Assembly: GCF_003002825.1 (NCBI RefSeq)
Contig: NZ_PVTE01000007.1
Span: 62,001-126,000 of the forward strand
Reading direction: 5' to 3'
Length of the DNA: 64,000 bases
Origin: Spirosoma oryzae
Lineage (GTDB): Bacteria; Bacteroidota; Bacteroidia; Cytophagales; Spirosomataceae
Below the pieces are notes generated by a model. That model saw only the letters and a program-made list of their open reading frames with translations. It did not search any database and was not told the DNA's origin. The position numbers were made by a program, and so were the translations under genes. Of the stretch, positions 35,046 to 44,677 are shown piece after piece (position 1 is the stretch's first letter; every line of letters begins with the position of its first letter).

Positions 35046-35720
35046 ATGAATCCCTGGAGCGACGTTCCCTATGCCGATTATGAACGCCATATGAGCCACG
35101 AGACGGTGGGGCAGCTGGCGTTGCTGAATGAGATCACGGGTGAGAAAGTAGCCCAGCGGTATCCGCAGACGGTGGCTGTGTACGGTGCCTGTACGGGAAA
35201 TGGCTTCACGCACTTCGTGGATGCGCAGACCGTGTACGCCGTCGATCTGAACCCGACCTACCTCGCCATCTGTCAGGAGCGCTACGACCCAATCCTGAAT
35301 AAGCTGGTACTGGTACGGGTTGACATCAATCAGGAGTCGGTCGCTATCCCGTCCGAATCGGTTGATCTGCTTATCTGCCATCTCTTTCTGGAATACGTCG
35401 ATCTGGACCGGGCGTTTGCCAGCTTCCGGCAGGTACTCCGGCCGGGCGGACTGCTCAATGTCGTGTTGCAGCGCAGCAACGATACCGGTTGGGTCAGCAA
35501 TACGGGCGTAACGACGCTTCGACCCGTAGCAGCCATCGCCAGCGAAGTATCGGACGAAACGCTACGGCAACACGCTTCGCCGGATTTACGCTTCGAAGGC
35601 TATCAAACTTACCGGATGCCCAATGGGAAAAGCCTGATTTCCTACGACTTTGTAAAAGTCAGCGAGTTGCCACAGACCGACGAAGACGGTCGCGACGACT
35701 GGCTCACGTGGGATCGGTAG
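35046..35720 (+). CDS. Class I SAM-dependent methyltransferase
   Basis: The 224-residue protein starts MNPWSDVPYADYERHMSHETV; a TTG at 35025 is possible but less likely. A Rossmann methyltransferase core is visible: VAVYGACTGNGFTHF (motif I, with ACTGNG for the usual GxGxG), YAVDLNPTYLAI (motif II), SVDLLICHLFLEYVDL (motif IV) and VLRPGGLLNVVLQ. The substrate is unknown. It stands alone between the MNT/HEPN pair and the Ior-type operon. Confidence 0.82.
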   Translation: MNPWSDVPYADYERHMSHETVGQLALLNEITGEKVAQRYPQTVAVYGACTGNGFTHFVDAQTVYAVDLNPTYLAICQERYDPILNKLVLVRVDINQESVAIPSESVDLLICHLFLEYVDLDRAFASFRQVLRPGGLLNVVLQRSNDTGWVSNTGVTTLRPVAAIASEVSDETLRQHASPDLRFEGYQTYRMPNGKSLISYDFVKVSELPQTDEDGRDDWLTWDR

Positions 35721-35907
35721 CTCACTGGGAGTTACGTAAATTTGTTCGACTCGGTCTATCAGGAAGTCAGGAAGGATGGTATCTGCGTACGAGTCAGATC
35801 TAGATTATATGACAATCAACCCGATAAACCTCCCTTTCTGCTAGACTATTACCGGCGCTGTCGGCAAAAATTCGTAATTTGGTCTCTTCACCTGAACCTC
35901 TTTACGT

Positions 35908-36393
35908 ATGGCAGTATTCACGCTGCAAATCAACGGCCGCAGCTACCGGACCGACGTTGATCCTGACACCCCGCTGCTCTGGGTGCTTCGCGATCACCTC
36001 GGCCTGGTTGGTACCAAATATGGCTGCGGCATCGCTCAGTGCGGAGCCTGTACGGTCCACTTCAACGGGGAAGCGACCCGCTCCTGTGCGTTGCCGGTGT
36101 CGGCCATCGGCAAAGCAGCCATTACAACCATCGAAGGCTTGTCGGCCACCGGTACGCACCCCGTTCAGAAAGCCTGGGATAGCGTCGACGTAGCGCAGTG
36201 TGGCTACTGTCAGGCCGGGCAGATCATGACGGCGGCTGCGCTGCTCAAACGAAATCCGAAACCGACCACCGAAGAAATCGACGCGACGATGTCGGGGAAT
36301 ATCTGCCGTTGTGGGACGTATCACCGCATTCGGGAAGCCATTCAACTCGCGGCTACCATGCCGGCGACCACCAAAACCAAGAGCAAATCATGA
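35908..36393 (+). CDS. [2Fe-2S] subunit of a molybdenum hydroxylase (IorA/CoxS type)
   Basis: The 161-residue protein has both iron-sulfur sites of the xanthine oxidase family small subunit: the plant-ferredoxin-like site ([16 protein letters not shown]) and the C-terminal helical site ([11 protein letters not shown] and NICRCGTY). It passes electrons from the molybdenum centre to an acceptor. It overlaps the large subunit by 4 bases (ATGA). Isoquinoline 1-oxidoreductase and periplasmic aldehyde dehydrogenases are built this way; the substrate cannot be told. Confidence 0.94.
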   Translation: MAVFTLQINGRSYRTDVDPDTPLLWVLRDHLGLVGTKYGCGIAQCGACTVHFNGEATRSCALPVSAIGKAAITTIEGLSATGTHPVQKAWDSVDVAQCGYCQAGQIMTAAALLKRNPKPTTEEIDATMSGNICRCGTYHRIREAIQLAATMPATTKTKSKS

Positions 36394-38543
36394 CGACTGC
36401 CAGCCGCCGAAATTTTCTGAAGGGTGCCGCAGTTGCCGGAGGTGGGTTGCTGCTGGGTTTTAGCTGGTTCGATACCGAAGCCGGTGCTATCGAAGCCGTT
36501 CCGGCAGTGGGTGGCGCTGCGTCGGCAGTGGGCTTCAACAGCTACCTGTCGATCAATCCGCAGGGGGTTGTCACGATCCTGTCGCCGAATCCGGAAGTGG
36601 GGCAGGGGATCAAAACGGCGTTTCCGATTATCGTTGCGGAAGAACTGGATGCCGACTGGACAAAGGTCGTTGTCGAACAGGCTCCGCTCGATACAAAGAA
36701 GTTTGAACGGCAGGTGGCCGGCGGAAGCGGGTCTATTCCGCACTCGTGGACGCGGCTGCGGCAGGCGGGGGCTACGGCCCGGCAACTGCTGCTGACGGCA
36801 GCGGCCAAGCGCTGGAACGTGCCTGTCGCCGACTGCTCGACTACGCCCGGCTACGTAGTGCATACGGCGACAAACCGGAAACTGAGTTACGGTGATCTGG
36901 CAACGGAAGCGGCTGCACTGCCCGTTCCGACCAACGTTCCGCTCAAACGGCCCGCCGACTTCAAGCTGATCGGACAGACAATCAAAAACGTCGATAACCC
37001 CGGTATCCTGACCGGCAAGCCCCTGTTCGGCCTCGATGTGTACCGCGATGGCATGTTGTTCGCCATGCTACAGCGCCCCGCGTTCGGCTATACGTTGACA
37101 TCGGTCGATAGTACGGCCGCGAAAGCCATGGCCGGCATTGTCGACGTCGTCACGTTCGATAACAACGTAGCCGTGGTTGGTAAGTCGACCTGGCAGGTGA
37201 AGAAAGCGAAGGATGCGCTGAAAATCGAGTGGACCAAAACGAATACGACCGAAAGCACAGCCGATCACAACCGCTTGTTTCGCGAGATGCTCGACGGCGA
37301 CAAGGCGACAGTTCGCCGAAAAGATGGTGACGTCGATGCGGCTTTCAAGGGCGCGGCAAAAGTAGTGACGGCTGAATACCAGTGTCCGTTTCTGCCGCAC
37401 AACCCCATGGAGCCGATGAATTTCTTCGCCCATGTCCGGCCCGACGGCGCCGAACTGATTGGCCCAACGCAAACACCTGAACTGGCCCGGAATGAAACGG
37501 CCAAACTGCTGGGGCTACCACCAGAATCGGTGACGGTACAACTGACCCGCATGGGGGGGGGCTTCGGTCGTCGGCTCAAGGCAGACTACGCGCTGGAAGC
37601 GGTGCAGGTGTCGCGGCTGGTGAAAGCGCCGGTTAAGGTAATCTGGTCGCGCGAAGACGATATGACCGGGGGCAGTTACCGTCCAGCCGTCCGCTACCGG
37701 TTCGATGCCGCCCTCGACGCGCAGGGAAATATGATCGGCTACAAACTGCGGGGGGCAAGCATCAACGCTGGTAACGCTACGCGGGAAGACAACTTTCCGG
37801 CGGGTGCGGTTGACAACCTGCTCATTGACAGTGTCGACCACAAGTCATCGATTACGACGGGCCCCTGGCGGGCACCGATTACCAACTTTCTGGCGTTTGC
37901 CGAGCAGGCGTTCCTCGATGAAGTAGCGCAGGCTGCGGGTAAAGACCCCGTACAGTTCCGGCTCGATCTGCTTGACCGGGCCAAACAAAAACCAGCGGGT
38001 GCCGTCAAGTACGACGTCGATCGGATGAAGGGCGTCATTCAACTGGCAGCGGAAAAAGCGGGCTGGGGTACGAAGAAAACCGTTGCGGGGAAACCCGTCG
38101 TGCAGGGCTTCAGCGTCTACTTCTCGCACCGGTCGTATGTCGCGCAGGTTGGGGAAGTCGTTATGCAGAAAGACAAGCCCGTGCTGCACAAAGTGTATTC
38201 GGTCGCCGACTGTGGCGTCGTAATCAATCAGAGCGGAGCACGGCAGCAGGTAACGGGTTGCATTGTTGATGGTATCGGGCACGCCATGTACGGTCGACTG
38301 ACATTTAAAGACGGTATCCCCGACCAGCACAACTACGATACCTACCGCCTGATTCGCATGAACGAAATTCCGGCCGTGGAAGTCCATTTTGTCCAGAACG
38401 AAATCGATCCGACCGGATTGGGCGAGCCGTCGTTGCCACCCGCTGGAGCCGCTGTTGCCAACGCGCTGTACAAAGCCACCGGCAAACGCGTCCGCAGTCA
38501 GCCATTTGTTGAAGACGACGCGTTTAAGGGCGTATTGTCTTGA
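36390..38543 (+). CDS. Molybdopterin subunit of a Tat-exported molybdenum hydroxylase (IorB type)
   Basis: The start at ATG 36390 gives a 717-residue protein with a twin-arginine signal ([20 protein letters not shown]) and the ATGA overlap with the small subunit; the longer frame from 36198 is out-of-frame read-through of the small subunit. Family segments include [54 protein letters not shown] and, near the end, [18 protein letters not shown] with the catalytic-type Glu (GEP). It should oxidise an N-heterocycle or aldehyde in the periplasm with molybdenum cofactor. No FAD subunit or XdhC-like maturation gene is visible nearby. Confidence 0.93.
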   Translation: MTTASRRNFLKGAAVAGGGLLLGFSWFDTEAGAIEAVPAVGGAASAVGFNSYLSINPQGVVTILSPNPEVGQGIKTAFPIIVAEELDADWTKVVVEQAPLDTKKFERQVAGGSGSIPHSWTRLRQAGATARQLLLTAAAKRWNVPVADCSTTPGYVVHTATNRKLSYGDLATEAAALPVPTNVPLKRPADFKLIGQTIKNVDNPGILTGKPLFGLDVYRDGMLFAMLQRPAFGYTLTSVDSTAAKAMAGIVDVVTFDNNVAVVGKSTWQVKKAKDALKIEWTKTNTTESTADHNRLFREMLDGDKATVRRKDGDVDAAFKGAAKVVTAEYQCPFLPHNPMEPMNFFAHVRPDGAELIGPTQTPELARNETAKLLGLPPESVTVQLTRMGGGFGRRLKADYALEAVQVSRLVKAPVKVIWSREDDMTGGSYRPAVRYRFDAALDAQGNMIGYKLRGASINAGNATREDNFPAGAVDNLLIDSVDHKSSITTGPWRAPITNFLAFAEQAFLDEVAQAAGKDPVQFRLDLLDRAKQKPAGAVKYDVDRMKGVIQLAAEKAGWGTKKTVAGKPVVQGFSVYFSHRSYVAQVGEVVMQKDKPVLHKVYSVADCGVVINQSGARQQVTGCIVDGIGHAMYGRLTFKDGIPDQHNYDTYRLIRMNEIPAVEVHFVQNEIDPTGLGEPSLPPAGAAVANALYKATGKRVRSQPFVEDDAFKGVLS

Positions 38544-38556
38544 TGCATTCTTACTC

Positions 38557-38740
38557 GTGGTGTCGGGTCCCTGACCCGACACACTCGCGTCAGCAATTGC
38601 TTCGCCCGAGACGGTGTCAGGTCAGGGACCCGACACCACTGCAATGCGCCGAAACGAGCAAGGGCCAGTACTGCGAAAGTACTGGCCCTTGCTCGTTCCT
38701 GATAGTATACGGTAGCCGCCGAAAACCGGCTACCGTATAC
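38557..38740. repeat. Three stacked hairpins between convergent genes
   Basis: First, GTGGTGTCGGGTCCCTGACC (from 38557) pairs with 38613-38640. Second, a perfect 20-bp stem 38653-38672/38678-38697 closes a 5-nt GCGAA loop. Third, a perfect 14-bp stem 38705-38718/38727-38740 surrounds CCGAAAAC. They fill the gap between the ior operon and the TonB receptor stop codons. They may act as a bidirectional terminator, although T-runs are missing. Confidence 0.88.
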
Positions 38741-38747
38741 CGACAAC

Positions 38748-41171
38748 CTAAAACTTATACGACAGCGTAGCCGTATACTGCCGGGGTGGAATTGGGTTGA
38801 TGCTGTAGTTGTCGTGGATGAGGTAATTCAGCTCGTTGGTGATGTTCGACAGCTTGGCCAGCAGCGTTACGTTCTTCCAGCTGTAACCGGCGGTGAGGTC
38901 GAGCGTGGTGAACGCTGACAGCGGAATCCGGCGGTCGGTCTGCGTCTGACCTTTGGTGTTGTTGTAACCACCAAACCGGGCACCCGTGTAAAAGGCCGAC
39001 GCGCCTACTTTCAGGCCACGCAGGCCCGGCTGATCGAAGGTGTAAAAAAGCGTAGCGTTACCCGTATGCGCCGGGTTGTTGGTCAGCCGCTCCCCTTCGA
39101 GGTACGATCCCTTGGCGTCCGACGTTTTCGTGTACCGCATGTAGTTGTAGCCATAGCCCACGATGAAATAAGCGTTGCGGGACAGCGTACCGGTGATGTC
39201 GACTTCCAGCCCGTCGCTGGTGGTCTGGCCGGTTAGTTCCCGCACGTTGGTGTTAGCGTTGGGTGTACCGTCGGCGGCAAACAGGGCCATCTGCGCCAGG
39301 TTGCTGTTTCGGATACGGTACACGCCCAGATTCGCGGTTAGCCGACCACTGAAAAACTCATTCTTGACGCCCGCTTCGTACTGATCGACAATCGACGGAG
39401 CCAGTACCTGACCGTTGACGTCGATGCCGGAATTGATGACGAAATTGTTGGCGTACGACGCGAAGAACGAGGTCGTTTGCAGCGGCTGGTAGATTAGTGC
39501 TACCTTCGGTGAGAACGCCTGATCGACTTTATCGGCAGTAGCCCCCCGCGTTTCAGCGCCGGTAGCCAGGTCACGAATGGTCGTTTGCACCGTTTTCTGC
39601 GACGACCAGCGAACCCCGCCCAGTACCTTGACCTTGTTGCTCAGCGCAATCAGGTCCTGTACGTAGATGCCCGTCCGAACCGACGGCGACGTTGTGCGGG
39701 CATAAGCAGTTGCCTCGGGAATATCCGTCCGTTCGGCACCTAACGGGTTGAGAATGTTGATCTGATCGTAGGTTGTAACGGCTTTGCCACCACTGATGAT
39801 CGAGAACGAATTGCTGGTTGTTGTTACGCCCACGCGGTCGGCACCGAACAGCAGCTGATGGCCGATCGATCCCGTATTGAACCGACCCGTCAGGTTAGCC
39901 TGTAGCGTGCTGTTCCGCTCGGAGGTCAGCCCCCGGCTGAGCGATCGGTTCCACGTACCGTTAGCCGCGACCGAGTTCGGTACACCAGCTCCGTACGAGT
40001 CGATGTCCGTTTGCTGTCCACCCGCAATCACGTTTACTTTCCAGCGGTCGTTGAACTGATGTGTTAGCGTGGCGCTGGCGCTGCCCTGCTTCATGTTATT
40101 GTATGCCCAGGCCACGTTGATAAAGCGCGATCGGGGAATGTCGCTTGGAATCTGGCTGACCGTGTTGACGATGACCGCGCCCACCCCAAAATCGGGAGTC
40201 AGTTTTGCGTTCAGGTAGTCGCCTTCAACCAGCAGCGTGGTTTTCTGGCTGAATTTGTACAGCAGCGATGGATTGACGTACAACCGGTCGGTTTTGACGA
40301 TGTCCCGGTAGCTGTTCGACTTTTCATAGGTGCCGATTACCCGAAACGCCAGATTCTTCGTCAGGGGGCCGTACAGGTCGACGATGGGTTTGTAAAGGCC
40401 GAAACTACCGACGCGCATCGAGACGTCTCCGCCCCAGTCGTAACGTGGTTTCTTCGTAACCATGTTGACAATCAGGCCACCGGAAACGTTACCGTACAGC
40501 AGCGACGAGGCTCCTTTCAGCACTTCGACTGATTCAAGCGTGCTGGCTTCGGGATAACCCGAGGTGTTGGTCAGGATACCGTTTTTGAAAATACTGCCTG
40601 AGCCGCCCCCGACACCGATGCTGTAGCCCCGCGCCGAAATCGTTTCCGATACGCCCTGCCGCTGTTGGGTCAGTGATACGCCCGATACGTTACGAAGCGC
40701 ATCGCCAAGGCGCGAGATCTGCTGATTCTCGATGACGATGTTGCTGACGACCCCTGTCATCTGGGGAACGTCGAGCGGAGCCAGTCCGGCCTTGCCGATC
40801 GTTACGCCCTTGGTCTGACCCGTTACCTCAACTTCATCCAGTTGCGACGCGTTTTCTGATAGTATGAAATTGATCGTCGTCGTTTGGCCCGCTGATACCG
40901 TAACGGTTTTGGTTTGTGGCTGCAGGCCGACAAACGTAATGCGAAGCGTGTACGTGCCGGGGGTTACACTGCTGAGGGTAAACGTCCCGTCTTCGGTAGT
41001 CGTCGTGCCTTTCTTGCTTTCTACCAGGCTGACCGTGACGTAGGACGCCGGCGATCCATCGCTTGTTTTGACTATGCCCCGGACAATCCCCGTCGTCTGC
41101 GCCAGTGTAGCCGTTGTCAGGATCAGGATCAGTATGGCTGTGTAGCAAGTCGTCGTAAAGAGTGCTTTCAT
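38748..41171 (-). CDS. TonB-dependent siderophore-type receptor
   Basis: The 807-residue protein has a signal peptide (ends ATLAQ), a CarboxypepD_reg-like domain (GIVRGIVKTSDGSPASYVTV, about residues 28-110), the plug (LDEVEVTGQTKGVTIGKAGL; RLGDALRNVSGVSL; VEVLKGASSLLYGNVSGGLI) and a barrel ending YTATLSYKF. The DALRNVSGVS and ISARGYSI pattern is that of the siderophore group (FhuA/FpvA-like) rather than SusC. It should import a ferric siderophore. It is convergent with the ior operon and divergent from the small kinase gene at 41360. Confidence 0.93.
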   Translation of the reverse strand: MKALFTTTCYTAILILILTTATLAQTTGIVRGIVKTSDGSPASYVTVSLVESKKGTTTTEDGTFTLSSVTPGTYTLRITFVGLQPQTKTVTVSAGQTTTINFILSENASQLDEVEVTGQTKGVTIGKAGLAPLDVPQMTGVVSNIVIENQQISRLGDALRNVSGVSLTQQRQGVSETISARGYSIGVGGGSGSIFKNGILTNTSGYPEASTLESVEVLKGASSLLYGNVSGGLIVNMVTKKPRYDWGGDVSMRVGSFGLYKPIVDLYGPLTKNLAFRVIGTYEKSNSYRDIVKTDRLYVNPSLLYKFSQKTTLLVEGDYLNAKLTPDFGVGAVIVNTVSQIPSDIPRSRFINVAWAYNNMKQGSASATLTHQFNDRWKVNVIAGGQQTDIDSYGAGVPNSVAANGTWNRSLSRGLTSERNSTLQANLTGRFNTGSIGHQLLFGADRVGVTTTSNSFSIISGGKAVTTYDQINILNPLGAERTDIPEATAYARTTSPSVRTGIYVQDLIALSNKVKVLGGVRWSSQKTVQTTIRDLATGAETRGATADKVDQAFSPKVALIYQPLQTTSFFASYANNFVINSGIDVNGQVLAPSIVDQYEAGVKNEFFSGRLTANLGVYRIRNSNLAQMALFAADGTPNANTNVRELTGQTTSDGLEVDITGTLSRNAYFIVGYGYNYMRYTKTSDAKGSYLEGERLTNNPAHTGNATLFYTFDQPGLRGLKVGASAFYTGARFGGYNNTKGQTQTDRRIPLSAFTTLDLTAGYSWKNVTLLAKLSNITNELNYLIHDNYSINPIPPRQYTATLSYKF

Positions 41172-41359
41172 TTATTTAGATTAATTATAATCAACGGCAA
41201 AAGTAGGGGGGTGACTGGTAGCGCGCAACCCGGCTATTGCTTGGTAGTGGAGTTTTTAATTTAAATTTAATCTAAAAAACAATTGTCCCGCGTACTGATG
41301 TTTAGTCGTCATACAACAAAACAGGCTGGTTCGTAAGGCCGGTCAGCGATGAACAGAAC

Positions 41360-41878
41360 ATGAAAAAAGTGCTGATTTTAGTCGGTTTAAGCGGCAGTGG
41401 CAAGTCGACGCTGGCACGGCAATACTGCCGCGACAAAGCCGACTACCTGCGCGTCAACAGGGACGACCTCCGGCGTAGTCTGCTATCGGTGTCGCTGAGT
41501 GAATACAATCAGACGTGGCCCGAGTGTGAGCGCGAACGCGTCGAACGGATCGTCAACGAGTTGCAGACGACGACCATTTTGAAGGGGCTGAAGCAGGGCT
41601 GGAATCTGGTAATCGACAATACGAACCTGCGGTTGTCGTATATCAGTCAGTTTCGAAAGCTACTACTCAGTCAATCCGAGCCGGTGGCCGTTACGTACCA
41701 ACTGGTCGACACGCCGGTTGAAGAGTGTATCAAACGCGACAGGTACCGCGACGATTCGGTGGGCGAAGCCGTCATTCGGCGGCAGGCGCAGCAACTGGCC
41801 GCCCTGAAAAAACAATTCGATTTCAACAGCGAAGTACTATCTGCTGCTGACTGGACTGAAGCGGTCAGTTTTGAGTGA
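41360..41878 (+). CDS. P-loop kinase, polynucleotide-kinase-like AAA_33
   Basis: The 172-residue protein begins with Walker A LVGLSGSGKSTLARQY and continues VNRDDLRRSL, NLVIDNTNLR (Walker B-like) and a lid helix with KRDRYRDDSVGEAVIRRQ. This layout is that of the kinase domain of T4 polynucleotide kinase and of many stand-alone bacterial homologues, which phosphorylate 5' ends of nucleic acid or small molecules. No phosphatase or ligase domain is attached. It is not clearly linked to its neighbours. Confidence 0.85.
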   Translation: MKKVLILVGLSGSGKSTLARQYCRDKADYLRVNRDDLRRSLLSVSLSEYNQTWPECERERVERIVNELQTTTILKGLKQGWNLVIDNTNLRLSYISQFRKLLLSQSEPVAVTYQLVDTPVEECIKRDRYRDDSVGEAVIRRQAQQLAALKKQFDFNSEVLSAADWTEAVSFE

Positions 41879-41879
41879 G

Positions 41880-41969
41880 ACGAAAGAGGAAAGACGTGAG
41901 AAGAAAGACCGCTATGGTGGTAAATTTTCCGCTTCTGTCTTTCTTCTTTTCTCTTTCCTCTTTCTTCTC
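41880..41969. repeat. Inverted purine/pyrimidine tracts between convergent genes
   Basis: The left arm (about 41880-41910) has GAAAGAGGAAAGACGTGAGA units, and the right arm (about 41937-41969) has TTTCTTCTTTTCTCTTTCCT. They pair as a long imperfect hairpin with a loop of about 26 bases. The design is the same as at 24020-24113. It may end both converging transcripts. Confidence 0.8.
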
Positions 41970-41971
41970 TG

Positions 41972-44461
41972 CTAACTCATCGCTGGATCACTGATGCTTT
42001 CCGCACCGGTTTCGACCCGCCCGGCGAAGCGATAGCCGGCGCTGGCAGTAGCAGGACCCGACGGACGGACGACGAAATCGTACCAACCCTTACTATCAGT
42101 CAACGGCCAGCGTATAATCGTAGACCGATCTCCATTGAGTACGAGTTGCCGTTTCGCCGACCGATACGATTCGTCGATTAACTCGATCGATACCGGCTGG
42201 GTCTGACTGGGATTCGCCAGGCGAATTTGCAGTTCGGGCGTAGTACTTTTTGGCGCCAGCGATACGGAAATTACGGGCATTGTTCCCAATGCTTCACCCG
42301 CGAAATCACGGTAAAAACCGTTTGGCCCGTACACGCGGAAAGCGTAGGTGCCGTCAGCGGCAAGCGGCAGTGAATCCGCCAGATGCGTACCCGGTGTCAG
42401 GGCATAGTTCCGTACGGAATGGTCGTGTAGGTTATAAACCATAAACGGTGCGCCGGCCGCCCGTTTGCCAAATCGCTCGTTACCAGCCGACAGGGTAATG
42501 TCAAAGGTGTTTGTCTTTGGATTCAACCGACCATTGGCGGCCAGCTCGTAGGGCAGGGGGCAGGCCGGGCGGGTGCCGGGCTCCTGCCGGGGAAGCACGC
42601 TGCCCGACTCGGTCTGTTTACCAACGGCATTGATCTCGTCGGCCGTAAGCGGGTGGAAATTGCTGGGTACCTGCTTGAACTTGGCCTTGTGTACACTCTC
42701 GATAAATGGTTTCTGCGGGACGAACGCCGGTAAGGGAATCGACTCCCCATTGTAAGGTCGAAACACCGATGTCAGGTCGCCACAGACGGTTCGTCGCCAG
42801 GGGCTGATGTTGGTTTCGTGGACATCCTTACCGTATTTCTGCCCGATAAAACCTTCCAGAAACTGAAGAATCGACGTATGATCGAACACCTCGGAATTGA
42901 CGTAGCCACCCCGGCTCCAGGGCGACGCGATAACCAGCGGCACGCGATACCCTAGCCCAATGGCTTCTTCCCGCGCTTCTTTCTGCGGATTTTTTACCGT
43001 TCGACTATGTTCCTGCGCCAAACTGACATGCTCGACACGCGTGTCGATACCATCGGTGGTTTTGCCGGTTTCCGGTCGGTCGGGGTGGGGGGCTACGAAG
43101 GGCGGGACATGGTCGAAATAGCCGTCGTTCTCGTCGTAAGCCAGTATAAAAATCGTCTTTTTCCAGACGTCAGGATTCTGCGTCAGGATGTCGAGCATCT
43201 CCGACAGATACCACGCGCCGTACCAGGGAGCACCGGGGTGATCGGAGAAGTTTTCCGGCGCCACCACCCACGAAACGGTCGGGAGCTTGCCTGACTGCAC
43301 GTCGCTGCGAAACTGGTGCAGCACGTCGCCTTTCGGAATTAGTACCTCCCGCTGCGTGTCGCCATCCTGGTAGGTATGTTTCGTCAGGCTGCGGTAGTCC
43401 GGGTCGTTGACATTGGTGGTGAAGGCTTTCTCGTGCAGCGCCCGTTCCCGCGCCGACAATTGATCGACCGACACGGGTTTTTCAGCCGTCAGCGTGGCCA
43501 GCCATTGCCGTTTCTGCGTCAGCGTGCGGGTAACTCTCGCGTGGTCTGGACTATCGGGCGACAGGCTGACGAGTTGCTTTTCAAGGGCGCTGATCTCCCC
43601 CGGCAACGTATCGAGCAGGTGCAGCCGGTATTTCTGGTAGCTGGCCGATGCCCGGACGTTGTACTGCGAAAACCACTCAATTGGGTTGTCAGTAAAGTTG
43701 CTGAGCCACGCGTCTTCGTCGCCCGTGAGACCGCTGGGCAGACTGATTTCGTTCTGGTAGATGCGCCACGAGATGCCGTTATCTTCGAGTCGCTCGGGAA
43801 ACGTTGTCCAACTGGCGGGTTTGTCGTAATTGAGGTCTTCGTTGCGGACGCGGGCCAGCGCGTCGGCGTTTTCGCGCACGGTGCCGGTCCAGAGAAACAG
43901 TCGGTTGGGCGTCGTACCCGTCAGCGACGAACAGAAGTTCTGATCGCAGATGGTAAAGGCATCGGCCAGGGCATAGTAAAACGGAATGTCGTTCCGGTCG
44001 TAGTAGCCCATCGTCAGTGGCATCTGCGCGTAGGCCGGATTTCCCGACGGTTTGGCATCGAGCCACTTATCGTAGCGGCCTCCGTTGCGGGCATCGACCT
44101 GATTGGTCCATGAGTGCGGCAGCGAACTCATCCAGGTGGCTTTGGTATCGCGTAGGTTGAGCCGAAAAGGGGCGTAGGTCTGTCCGGCCCGGTTGGTCTG
44201 AAGCCAGACGGGTTTGCGGTCGGGCAGCGTGATGGCGCGCGGATCGTTGAAGCCGCGAACGCCCCGCAGCCTGCCGTAGCAATGGTCGAACGACCGGTTT
44301 TCCTGCATCAGAACGACCACGTGCTCCGCGTCGAGGTACGTACTGCCGGGTTTGGGAGCAATGGCCAGCGCCCGCTGAATGGATGCGGGCAGGCCATCGG
44401 TGAAGCCTGCACTACCGGCCAGTAAAGCCGCTTTTTTGAGAAAATCCCGCCGGGTATCCAT
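41972..44461 (-). CDS. Phosphocholine-type phospholipase C, Tat-exported
   Basis: The 829-residue protein begins MDTRRDFLKKAALLAGSAGF, a twin-arginine signal. The phosphoesterase domain has EHVVVLMQENRSFDHCYGRLRG-type residues near the N-terminus, TGTTPNRLFLWTGT (the nucleophile region) and YDENDGYFDHVPPF (metal site). Two C-terminal beta domains (DUF756-like) start near residue 660. The length and order match bacterial PlcH/PlcN enzymes, which release phosphocholine from phosphatidylcholine or sphingomyelin. It adds to the organophosphorus hydrolases in this window (15391, 30089, 31302). Confidence 0.93.
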   Translation of the reverse strand: MDTRRDFLKKAALLAGSAGFTDGLPASIQRALAIAPKPGSTYLDAEHVVVLMQENRSFDHCYGRLRGVRGFNDPRAITLPDRKPVWLQTNRAGQTYAPFRLNLRDTKATWMSSLPHSWTNQVDARNGGRYDKWLDAKPSGNPAYAQMPLTMGYYDRNDIPFYYALADAFTICDQNFCSSLTGTTPNRLFLWTGTVRENADALARVRNEDLNYDKPASWTTFPERLEDNGISWRIYQNEISLPSGLTGDEDAWLSNFTDNPIEWFSQYNVRASASYQKYRLHLLDTLPGEISALEKQLVSLSPDSPDHARVTRTLTQKRQWLATLTAEKPVSVDQLSARERALHEKAFTTNVNDPDYRSLTKHTYQDGDTQREVLIPKGDVLHQFRSDVQSGKLPTVSWVVAPENFSDHPGAPWYGAWYLSEMLDILTQNPDVWKKTIFILAYDENDGYFDHVPPFVAPHPDRPETGKTTDGIDTRVEHVSLAQEHSRTVKNPQKEAREEAIGLGYRVPLVIASPWSRGGYVNSEVFDHTSILQFLEGFIGQKYGKDVHETNISPWRRTVCGDLTSVFRPYNGESIPLPAFVPQKPFIESVHKAKFKQVPSNFHPLTADEINAVGKQTESGSVLPRQEPGTRPACPLPYELAANGRLNPKTNTFDITLSAGNERFGKRAAGAPFMVYNLHDHSVRNYALTPGTHLADSLPLAADGTYAFRVYGPNGFYRDFAGEALGTMPVISVSLAPKSTTPELQIRLANPSQTQPVSIELIDESYRSAKRQLVLNGDRSTIIRWPLTDSKGWYDFVVRPSGPATASAGYRFAGRVETGAESISDPAMS

Positions 44462-44677
44462 AAATAAACTGATCTGTACAATAACGAAACTACAACCTTC
44501 TCCGTCACGAAATCGTGCCGCCTGCTCAGACTTAACGATTTGGTAACGACCGCTTATTACCGACTAAACACGATGTGTTTGCCCAGAGTAGTCGACGACA
44601 GTTTGGTCGTATGCGTCCGATACAAGGCTCATCCTGCGTATCTTCGACCTGACAATTACCAAACTCAACCTGTATCA

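Noticed and set aside
36198..36389. Longer N-terminus for the molybdopterin subunit
   Set aside because: This part is the small-subunit gene read in another frame. The ATG at 36390 gives a Tat signal and the ATGA overlap.
44602..44646. TTTG and TATCTTCG as a promoter for the chitinase
   Set aside because: The gap between the two boxes is about 33 bases, far from the 19-21 expected, so I do not list it.
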